From contig NC_030994.1 in assembly GCF_000149955.1 (NCBI RefSeq), forward strand, positions 2,968,366 to 3,032,365: 64,000 bases of DNA, read 5' to 3'. The DNA is from Fusarium oxysporum f. sp. lycopersici 4287 (taxonomy: Eukaryota > Ascomycota > Sordariomycetes > Hypocreales > Nectriaceae). The notes below the pieces were generated by a model that had not been told where the DNA came from, ran no database searches, and was given only the letters and a program-made list of their open reading frames with translations. The stretch's first letter is position 1; each line of letters opens with the position of its first letter. Positions 56,601 to 64,000 of this stretch are shown piece by piece. Made by a program: the position numbers and the translations under genes.

Positions 56601-57072
56601 CTCCGATATTGCTGACTTCACTGGCTCATCAACCTTCCAACCAGTCATCACCGACCCCGAGCACGGCCAAGCCATCGAGGATCCGGAATCCATACAGCGA
56701 GTTATTATCTGCTCAGGCCAAGTATATGCCGCGATCCAAAAACATAGAGAAGCGGTAGGCATCAAGGACGTGGCCATCACGAGAATAGAGGAGCTTCATC
56801 CCTTCCCCTGGGCTGAGGTGAAATCTAATCTTAATCAGTATAAGAATGCGAAGACGATTGTTTGGGCGCAAGAGGAGCACTACAACGGTGGAGCGTGGCA
56901 TTACATACGCGATCGATTAGATGCAGTCCTTAACGAGACAGAACATCTTGCTAGACGCCGCGTGCTCTTTGCGGGTCGTGGAACGAGCGCCAGTCCGGCT
57001 ACAGGTCTCAAGCATGTTCACTATGCTGAGGAAAAGGCACTCCTTCATGATGTGTTTAATGTTCAAAATTAG
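53687..57072 (+). CDS. 2-oxoglutarate dehydrogenase E1 component
   Basis: Three exons (53687-53953, 54014-56426, 56552-57072) give 1066 aa, close to the family length. A mitochondrial presequence is likely (MMLYAQRTLVAREAFKFRYR). Features in order are DSFLQGGAANYIDEMFRSW at the start of the mature protein, GSCHRGRLTMLGTV (H359), the thiamine-diphosphate GDAAIAGQGVVYE region (G459-D460), NNQVGFTADVHCSRSTPYAS, CYRKFGHNEFDQP and LPHGYDGQGAEHSSARIERF (H827). The C-terminus includes VIICSGQVY and VWAQEEHYNGGAWHY. It decarboxylates 2-oxoglutarate or a related 2-oxoacid (2-oxoadipate is possible) and passes the acyl group to E2. The 125-bp last intron is longer than its neighbours. Adjacent to E2, which is not usual for fungal housekeeping genes. 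Confidence 0.93.
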
Positions 57073-57671
57073 ATAATAACGCATCTTGGATTTCGCATGC
57101 TGAGTTCAGCGCTCTACAAATACAACACATCTCAAGTCCGCGACTGATTTCTTGTTGCAGACTCATTACCTGATTGCTAACTACCTGTGAGCAAGCATGA
57201 TAAAACCTTTGATAAGAAGCCTTTGTCTTCCCTGGATTTATGCCTCTGTTGACGTTGCACCCCGGTTTGAATCTACAGCAACCTGTTGTCAACAAGTAAG
57301 TCTGCCCCCGTCACATTGTACGGAACAAGAGGTCACGGTTATACCAAAGGCAATAACAGTAGTCTTTTCGGTTAACGTTGTCTTGTTTGACCTCAGGGAA
57401 ATGAAAAGGGTAAATGGTGATCACTGCAACTGTTAACTGTCTGGCCATCTTGGTTTGGTTTCCCAAGCCCTGAATTAGATACACTTCCGGTCCAAAACCT
57501 GCCTATGGATAAACCCCGAGTATCTCAAGAATTCGTAGCTGAGGAGTACTGTCCCCAGAGAGCGCCCAGTTCCCGCAATTTGCCCACAAACCCGGGGATA
57601 TCTCCGACAATGCTACCTGCCTTCCGTTTGGGGGCCATTGTCTCCATGCACGAAAACATTAGTGGTACTTA
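57073..57671. other. Intergenic
   Basis: 3' flank of E1 and of the ETF-beta pseudogene. No gene is supported. Confidence 0.4.
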
Positions 57672-58446
57672 CCCTGAACCCGTCTTACCCTGAACCCGGA
57701 GAACTTGCAGCAGTTTTCGATCTTCCACGCCATAGTCTTTGAAAGCCCTCCGCTCGATTTTCTTCTTTTTGGCTTCCATGATGCTCGGAATTGTTGCATA
57801 ACGTGGCTCGTTCAGCCGTAGATCAGTAGTCACCACCATCGCTAGCTGGACCTTGAACGTCTGTGTTCCTCTGTCTATCTCCCTCATGACCCTGGCAATG
57901 TCTCCGTCAATTTCAATCTTGCTAGCCTGCGTAGCCTGCGGCCAATTCAACAAGCCGGCAAGTAATTGTCCTGTTTGACCAAAGTCGTTATCTATGGCCT
58001 GCTTGCCCAGGAGGACCAAATTTGACTGTTACTTTTTAGCCACGGCTTGAATCAATCTTGCAATTACTAGGGGCTCCATGGAGTCTGCCTGCTCCTCCGG
58101 CATCTTGATATGGATAGCTCTATCTGCGCCCATGGCAATTGCAGTCCGGGGTACATCGTGGCATTTGGGTGATCCTGCAGAAACGGCAACAATCTCCTCA
58201 ACGGGGTGCTTGCGTTCTCGCAGCCTAACCGCTTCTTCCACAGACAATTCATCGAACGGATTGAGCTAGTGCTTGACACCATTCTTTTCCACGCCTCGGA
58301 AATCCTTTCGGACACGAATTTTCACCTAGAGCTGTTAACTAGTTACCTTCAAGTTCACACATAAATGTGATACCACGGAATTCATCTCTTACAGAGTAGT
58401 CAATAACCCGTTTGAGGGGAACCAAGATTCGAAGTGGCCAACTCAT
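57672..58446 (-). pseudogene. Electron transfer flavoprotein beta subunit, two in-frame stops
   Basis: Exon 1 (58446-58393) encodes MSWPLRILVPLKRVIDYS. A GTAAGA...TAG intron (58392-58326) leads to VKIRVRKDFRGVEKNGVKH. A TAG at 58266-58268 interrupts just before LNPFDELSVEEAVRLRERKH. ETF-beta features continue (AVSAGSPKCHDV, AMGADRAIHIKMPEEQADSM, LVIARLIQAVAKK) up to a TAA at 58029-58031, after which QSNLVLLGKQAIDNDFGQTG, LLAGLLNWPQATQASKIEI and VTTDLRLNEPRYATIPSIM remain in the same frame. The protein would be a mitochondrial FAD/AMP-binding electron carrier from acyl-CoA dehydrogenases. The intact frame with two point stops suggests recent inactivation. Confidence 0.85.
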
Positions 58447-58861
58447 CTTCCCTTTGAGTGAGCTATGCTAGAATATCTTGTCAACCACTCTGCTACGAAG
58501 TCCAAGCATAAGTATCGACTTAACTGGTTGTTTTGCTACTAAACGTATCCAGGCAACTAGCTTCCGGTCCGTGAACCAATCGGTTGACGTTGTTTGTCCC
58601 CACCAAGGCCGAGCGGGTTCGGGCCATGAATCCAAGGCCGATCCCAAGTTACCATGACTCAGCAAAACCATCCATGCGGCGAAGGTCACGTCACCATTGT
58701 AATGAATCAAGTTGTTTCGTGTGTTAGTTCAACAGAGTTATTGAACACCGAATCAGTACCCCAGACGTGATATCATTCGAGCTTGTAGTGACAGATATTG
58801 CTTGGGCTGCCAGTTCACATGTAAATTAACCAGCTCAGTCATTAGTGTCTGTGAAATCATC
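58447..58861. promoter_or_regulatory. Divergent promoter between ETF-beta and ETF-alpha relics
   Basis: About 415 bp separate the two divergent start codons. The arrangement implies that both subunits were once co-expressed from one region. No operator was identified. Confidence 0.4.
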
Positions 58862-59300
58862 ATGAACACTTTGACACGGATTCTTGGGGCGCGCTTGTCT
58901 ACTGTGCCCTACCATATGCGGTGCATCAGCCGGAATGCTTCAACACTGGCAATCCTGGAAGTTCGCAACGGGCAATTATGTTCGGACTCGGAACGCACAA
59001 TCACCGCTGCTGCCCGCCTTGAAGGCCCCGTTACTGCGCTCCTGCTAGGAGATATCTCGATGGGAGCCGCAGAGGAGGCAGCCTCCATCCAAGGCTTGAC
59101 CAACGTCATTCCCGGAACCCAAGAACAAGACCACGTTGTAGGTGTTGATGAACCCTTTGAGGGGGCATCCATCTCACTCTGATCATTCACTGACCACGAA
59201 CACGACTCAGCGCCTCTCCGAAGACGCCGCAGCCATGGTTGCCAGTCATGCCAAACAGGGAAAACATAACATATTATGCAGTAGTTTAATGCTACCAACA
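58862..59300 (+). pseudogene. Electron transfer flavoprotein alpha subunit, 5' fragment
   Basis: The frame from 58862 encodes a presequence-like N-terminus (MNTLTRILGARLSTVPYHMR) and then ETF-alpha sequence: STLAILEVRNGQL, ITAAARLEGPVTALLLG and AEEAASIQGLTNV. After that the frame drifts and stops at 59180-59182. Family-like residues reappear in another frame at about 59210-59285 (RLSEDAAAMVASHAKQGK). The FAD-binding C-terminal domain is absent. The relic ends against the 3' end of the convergent lyase gene. It was the partner of the divergent ETF-beta. Confidence 0.78.
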
Positions 59301-60459
59301 TCACAGTGACCTGTTCATCCTCTCCTCCAAGGAACCAACATTCAATCTTGCGATATGAGTGTCGACATCTATGCCGCATGCCCTGGCTCTATCCAGCAAT
59401 GCCGTAGCCGTCTTAACGACGGGTGCATCAATCATGTGACCATTCAGTTTCCAAGCGCCCTTGCCCTGCTTCTGCGATTCAATATCCCCCACAAAGACCT
59501 GTGCCGCCCATTGTACATCCTCGGCAGATGGGCCGAAGGCACGCTGTATGGTCTCGACCTGAGAAGGATGGATGGCTTGTTTGCCGGTAAAGCCAAGGCT
59601 TCGGCCCTCCCTACTTTCCTCTTCCAAGGCCATGCCATTGGTGCCATAGGTCACATCGACGGACACCATATCGATGATGGAAGGAATATTATAGGCTCGA
59701 CACGCGTTGACGACTGCAGACCGTGCAAAGAGCAATTCCCGCCGATCTGGCAGTTTCGAAAGCCCGACGCTCGCCATGAAATCTTCGGCAGCAAAGCCTA
59801 GCCCTGCCAGTCCCAATGCTTGACCTGCTCGACATATGTCTAATACATTGGCAAGGCCCAGGGCGGATTCAATCAAACCTATAACATGTATGGGCCGTGA
59901 CGAGGGTACATTTTCTGTCTGTTGGCAAAACTCCGTCTTTGGAGGCTGGAAGAATATCCGTTGAGGGGCAACCTGACGAATGACGTCGGCAACGAAATGC
60001 AAATCTGCTGCGGACTGAACCTTGGGCACAACAATTGTGTCGAGGTTATCTACCCTCTTGAGCATCTTTATTCGACCGTCAGCAGAGCACGCAGTGGGCA
60101 GATCGGGTCCTGAATCCATACCACTTGAATATCTTGCAGTGCAAGACCAGTATTCACTGCATTGATACGCACAGAGACCTCTTTAGGTCCTCGGATAGAC
60201 CTTTGCATGGCGTCCCCGGCAATATGATCCGCGACCAGTCCCCTAGCCAGCTCTTTGGACTCGGCGGTGACAGAATCTTCGAGGTCATATATGACCGAGT
60301 CAACATAAATAGTGCTCGATTTGGTCAGCATTTTCTGGGAAGACCCAGGGACTACATTCAGGTAAGCCTTCCCTGCTGCGCAGCATGATATAACGGAAGA
60401 GTCGCTATCTCGCACGCACCGTAAAGTAATGCCCGACGAAGATAAGTCGTAGGCGACAT
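59301..60459 (-). CDS. CitE/CLYBL-type lyase (HpcH/HpaI family)
   Basis: Three exons (60459-60420, 60351-60122, 60056-59301) give 341 aa. The N-terminus MSPTTYLRRALLY joins VPGSSQKML across the first intron, exactly the family start. Further motifs are YDLEDSVTAESKE, VRINAVNTGLALQD, LDTIVVPKVQSAADL, HVIGLIESALGLAN, GLGFAAEDFMASVG and GFTGKQAIHPSQVETIQRAF. The acidic metal-binding residues in LEDSV and IESALG are present. Relatives are mitochondrial citramalyl-CoA or malyl-CoA lyases/thioesterases that cleave branched C4-C5 acyl-CoA esters. An unspliced alternative start (at 60472) would take its first codons from the adjacent LTR and is less likely. The gene is intact, but a copia LTR abuts its ATG. 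Confidence 0.88.
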
Positions 60460-60961
60460 TGTTGGAATCCACGAAAAACGAAACCTAATGAAGAACACTC
60501 GGATACATAGATTTCCAGCACGATAAAAAACCAAGATGCATATCTATTCACAGCTCTGCAAGTTGGGTGGACCGAGATGAGTGGGTCACATGCACAAATA
60601 GGCAAAGTCTGTTTCGGCAAAGGCATCCGATGATGCCGGAATTAGAGTAGCTCCTGGGTCCGGTCCGTCCTGCAAACGCGCCCATGGACTGTTGAATAGA
60701 CAAATCTTATTGACCTTGATCCGTCCGCGCATGGTTGCCGATATCTCGGAAGTGATCGCCCATGAATGAGACACTGATCGAAGACGACCCCGGGCAGACG
60801 GGCCCAGAGCCGGGTCCAAGACCGCTGTTGAGACAGTGTGGCTAAGGTGGTCCGACCTACTGGTGGCTGCGATGTGGATACTATGTAAGGAGCTGTGCTC
60901 CTCTCAGACAGATGTAACTTAGAACTAATAACAACACAATCAACCCGTTTTTGCTTCAACA
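60460..60961 (+). repeat. 5' LTR of a Ty1/copia element (probable)
   Basis: It begins TGTTGGAATCC and ends GCTTCAACA, with short inverted ends (TGTTG/CAACA). It is followed directly by a primer-binding site. Length would be 502 bp. The second LTR is outside the window, so the left border rests on the terminal motif and on the loss of lyase-gene homology at exactly this base. Confidence 0.7.
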
Positions 60962-60973
60962 GGTTATGAGCCC
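60962..60973 (+). other. Copia primer-binding site (half-molecule initiator tRNA-Met)
   Basis: GGTTATGAGCCC is complementary to the anticodon-loop region of eukaryotic initiator tRNA-Met, the primer used by copia-type elements through a cleaved tRNA. It sits directly after the LTR end, where it is expected. Confidence 0.7.
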
Positions 60974-61600
60974 GGAGGGCACGACCTTTTCTCCAACCAA
61001 AAAGCTGAGTGTTTTCTGTCTCCTTTCTACTTTCCGAGATAACACAAGAAGTCGAAAGACTTCCTTCCACTGCGCATACGCATTCAGCTTAATTGGAGCT
61101 ATTTCCCTCTTGGATCTCTGATAGAGCTTGCAGATCCGCTAACAGGATATGTCTAGAAACGTTTACAGAAAGATCCTTTGACCCTCCGTTTATTGCAGCG
61201 AATTTAAATCGTCGAATCTTGAATAACCAAAATTTTCCCAGATTGCAATCTGGTAGACGGATTCGCCAGACCAGACCGGCCTTTCAGTCTGAGATTGCTG
61301 AAGTTCTCCGGTCGGGCGACCTACGCCCACATAGCCCAAGAATGCCCGAAACGTGGTTTGCAACATGATCGACATCAGATCATTGCCCTTCCTCCAGACG
61401 GAGGGAATGATATGGATATCTGAGACCGCTAGGCGTTTCACCCTTCGGACAATCTCTACCCGACTCCGATAACCCCTATTTGCACGGCATTATCATGTTG
61501 CCGAACGCAGCCAAGATTCATTCCCAAGACTCGATCCAAGACTGGTCGATTGCCGTTCGCCCTCATGTCTCTTAATCATTAGCTTCTACGAGAATCTATC
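60974..61600. other. Copia 5' leader
   Basis: About 630 bp between the primer site and the gag start. No long frame is seen. It is presumably the untranslated leader with the packaging signal. Confidence 0.5.
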
Positions 61601-64000
61601 ATGTCCCTTTCCAAAGAATCGCTCAATCTCATAGGCAGTTCCGGCACCATTCCAAAGCTGGAGCAAACCAGCCAGTGGCTGACCTGGAAGAGAGAAATGC
61701 TCGACCTTCTGGACATGTGTGGATATGGAGACCTTCTGACCAGGAATGCTCAACCACCAACAGAAGGTAACGACCTTGCAACCCAGATTGAGGCCTGGAG
61801 GAGCCGCCAAGATCGAGCATGCGGTGCCATTCGAAGTCGTCTCGGTTATAACGCCCGAGTGTTTACCACGGGGATCTCGACGGCTCAGGGCATGATCAAC
61901 CACCTTGAGACCCGATATCGGCCCGTCGGAAGTGCCATCTTCCAAGAGCTCGACCGCAGATATCAAGAACTCACGCTTGAATCTTGCGATTCGGTCATGG
62001 AATACGCAAATAAGCTACGTCAAGTCAGGGCTGAACTCTTGGAGATGGATGACACCTGCCAGATCGGGGAACCGCATTTTGTCAATAAGTTCCTTTGTGG
62101 ACTTGGTCCGGACTATGAAGTGTTTCTCACTGCCTTCAATCAGAATCACAACATCCTTCCTATTCGAAATCCGAGCAATCGCAACGTTGTTCTCAAAGAG
62201 GCCGTTACGTTTGAAACCGCCATCTTTGCCGCATCTCAGGAGGAGGACAGACAAAGAAGCGCCACGGCCAAGATGGCACATAGAGCCATGATGGCCCAGG
62301 ATACATCATGTTGTGGATACTGTGGAAGAAAAGGGCATGACAGGTCCACTTGTTGGAGGCTCCACCCAGAACTTAGAAGAGATCGTATCAAAACTGGTTA
62401 CGAGAGACGACAACGTAAAATGCAGGTTCGGGAGAAGGAAAGGGAGAAGACGAATGATGAACTGGAATCTGCCACGTATACAACTCCTGCACACCTCCAA
62501 CCTGACCAAGCTCGACTGGCACTCTGGCAAAATGACTTCCAAGGCCACCTTGGATTGATTGGCTCATCACTCGGACCTTCCGGTCTTCAAGCATCTCTTC
62601 AAACTCGGGCCCTCGAACGTATCCACGTCTTGGATAGTGGCGCCTCCTCGCATATCTTTTGTCGACAGGAGAACTTTACATCACTTCACAGGTACCACGG
62701 TCTCCCCATCAATGGTATTGCGGACATAAAGGTCATGCCAGGAGGGCGCGGAACGTACTGCCTCCGCGTTCAAGGGCCTAAGGGATCACAGAATGTTACT
62801 CTCGATAACGCTCTTTATGTTCCAGAAGGACATTCGAACCTCTTGTCTGTGTCAGCACTAGAGAAGAAGGGAGCAGAAGTTGTCTTTCGGAATGGGAAGG
62901 CAGTGGTTACAAACAAGGGAAAAGTCGTCCTCACTGCGACAAGAATATCAGGCGTATATGTAGTCGATGAAGTTGAGGACCGTCCTTTTCAAACCGCTTT
63001 GGCATCTTTTTCGGTGGGAGATCCTCGACTGCACCTTTGGCACGAGCGACTCGCACATTTGGGAGAGAGGAATATCAAGAGACTGATGAATATGTCTACT
63101 GGAATTCGACCGGATGATTCTACATCAAACCCATGTGGAGCCTGCGTACAGGGCAAACTCAGGGAATGTCCCCATGTCCGACCGATCAAGAAAGGCACTT
63201 ACCCTCTGGAGTGTATTCATGCAGATATTGCCGGACCATTCCCAGAAGTGGGAGTAGACGGCAGCCGGTGCTGGGTTTGCTTTATTGATGACTTTACTCA
63301 AATGTCCTGGGTGTACCCAGTCAAAGAACGGTCAGAGTTTGAAGAGTGCTTCCATCATCTGTTGCAACAGTTCGAGAGACCGGAAAGACGATGTCACTTC
63401 CTGCACCTCGACCGAGGGGGAGAGAATCGAAGCCACAGTTTGACCCGACTATGCCGGGACAGAGGAATCAAACTCTCTTACACAGGAACTGAGCAACACG
63501 AACAAAATGGATTGGCTGAAGTTCTCAATCGAATCATCCTGGAAAAACTCACACCGACACTGCTCAAATCCGGACTCGCTTTGAAATGGTGGCCGTACTT
63601 CCTCAAGGCAGTGAACCGCATCCGAAATCTCTGTCCTACGGCGAGCATTTCTACTACTCCTTACCAAGCCTGGTATGGAGATGTTCCTGACCTCAGCCAT
63701 CTGCGAGTTCTTGGCTCACGAGGATGGGCTCTGCTTCCATCCTCTAAGCGAAAGAAGATGCAGTCGAAGAGTATTCCCTGTCAGCTTCTCGGCTATCAGG
63801 GCAGTACAAACTATATACTCCTTGACGAACGGGGACGAGTCTTTGTGTCTAACAATGTTGTCTTCTCTGAAAACATCAAAAATGTCGAACCAACACTCGA
63901 CAATCTCACGCATCAAATGAGTGACCAGAGACCATCACAACGACGACGAGTAGTCGGAGAAGAGGATAGCGATGTGGGAAATGCCATCGTTCTAGAGCCG
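61601..64000 (+). CDS. Ty1/copia gag-pol polyprotein, runs off the right edge
   Basis: From the ATG at 61601 (MSLSKESLNLIGSSGTIPKL) the frame is open for 800 codons to the window end. Order of domains: gag with the copia-type TSQWLTWKREMLDLL region, a CCHC knuckle (CGYCGRKGHDRSTC), the retropepsin site LDSGASSHIF, the GAG-pre-integrase segment LHLWHERLAHLGERNIKRLM, then integrase with catalytic candidates in ADIAGPF, LHLDRGGEN and QNGLAEVLNR (DDE). Protease and integrase before any reverse transcriptase is the copia order. RT and RNase H lie beyond the window. No frameshift or stop is present, so the element may be young and intact. Confidence 0.93.
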   Translation, partial: MSLSKESLNLIGSSGTIPKLEQTSQWLTWKREMLDLLDMCGYGDLLTRNAQPPTEGNDLATQIEAWRSRQDRACGAIRSRLGYNARVFTTGISTAQGMINHLETRYRPVGSAIFQELDRRYQELTLESCDSVMEYANKLRQVRAELLEMDDTCQIGEPHFVNKFLCGLGPDYEVFLTAFNQNHNILPIRNPSNRNVVLKEAVTFETAIFAASQEEDRQRSATAKMAHRAMMAQDTSCCGYCGRKGHDRSTCWRLHPELRRDRIKTGYERRQRKMQVREKEREKTNDELESATYTTPAHLQPDQARLALWQNDFQGHLGLIGSSLGPSGLQASLQTRALERIHVLDSGASSHIFCRQENFTSLHRYHGLPINGIADIKVMPGGRGTYCLRVQGPKGSQNVTLDNALYVPEGHSNLLSVSALEKKGAEVVFRNGKAVVTNKGKVVLTATRISGVYVVDEVEDRPFQTALASFSVGDPRLHLWHERLAHLGERNIKRLMNMSTGIRPDDSTSNPCGACVQGKLRECPHVRPIKKGTYPLECIHADIAGPFPEVGVDGSRCWVCFIDDFTQMSWVYPVKERSEFEECFHHLLQQFERPERRCHFLHLDRGGENRSHSLTRLCRDRGIKLSYTGTEQHEQNGLAEVLNRIILEKLTPTLLKSGLALKWWPYFLKAVNRIRNLCPTASISTTPYQAWYGDVPDLSHLRVLGSRGWALLPSSKRKKMQSKSIPCQLLGYQGSTNYILLDERGRVFVSNNVVFSENIKNVEPTLDNLTHQMSDQRPSQRRRVVGEEDSDVGNAIVLEP

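Noticed and set aside
60460..60472. Alternative lyase start at 60472 (MDSNNVAYDL...) without the first intron
   Set aside because: Those codons lie in the LTR, and the spliced start MSPTTYLRRALLY plus VPGSSQ matches the family much better.
1..64000. CRISPR array or bacterial operon structure
   Set aside because: No regularly spaced repeats were seen and genes are intron-containing eukaryotic types.

Overview
The window is nuclear DNA from a filamentous ascomycete, most likely a Sordariomycete close to Fusarium (inference). The support is short GT-AG introns of about 45-85 bp, several Zn2Cys6 regulators, a fungal NLR, GH3 and GH93 enzymes, small secreted proteins, RIP-like AT-rich blocks, and Ty3/gypsy, Ty1/copia and pogo/Fot transposons. 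Gene models were spliced by hand. For almost every intact model the exon lengths sum to a whole number of codons.

Layout. 1-9.6 kb: a gene fragment, a Zn2Cys6 regulator, an NmrA-like oxidoreductase, a 854-aa NLR (fungal N-terminal helical domain, NACHT, ankyrin repeats, paired Cys-rich fingers) and a tiny Cys-rich protein. 11.5-17.2 kb: four genes for predicted secreted proteins plus a DOPA-4,5-dioxygenase-family gene. 17.6-21.3 kb: an SDR, a regulator lacking its zinc cluster, and a frameshifted NmrA-like pseudogene. 22.5-30.8 kb: a probable glycan-use cluster of GH93 exo-arabinanase-like enzyme, intracellular GH3 glucosidase, Zn2Cys6 regulator (holding a 309-N gap) and MFS sugar transporter. 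31.2-39.7 kb: a transposon-filled desert with a pogo/Fot transposase, a 100-N scaffold gap, and a full-length gypsy chromovirus with 241-bp LTRs that look identical, set in AT-rich DNA.

39.7-43.8 kb: a Zn2Cys6 regulator beside a DHCR7-like sterol delta-7 reductase. 43.8-46.9 kb is gene-poor. 46.9-60.5 kb is the most unusual part. Genes for mitochondrial functions are crowded together: a mitochondrial carrier (broken), 2-oxoglutarate dehydrogenase E2 and E1 (intact), ETF-beta and ETF-alpha (both broken) and a CitE/CLYBL-type lyase (intact). A truncated GH3 gene and a decaying MFS transporter lie among them. At the right edge a Ty1/copia element begins, its LTR directly abutting the start codon of the lyase gene. 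Its gag-pol frame stays open to the end of the window.

How the genes may work together. GH93, GH3, MFS and the regulator look like one carbohydrate-use unit. The E1/E2/ETF/lyase/carrier group suggests a mitochondrial acyl-CoA or 2-oxoacid pathway assembled as a cluster and now partly eroding. Both are inferences from gene content; no expression or homology search was possible.
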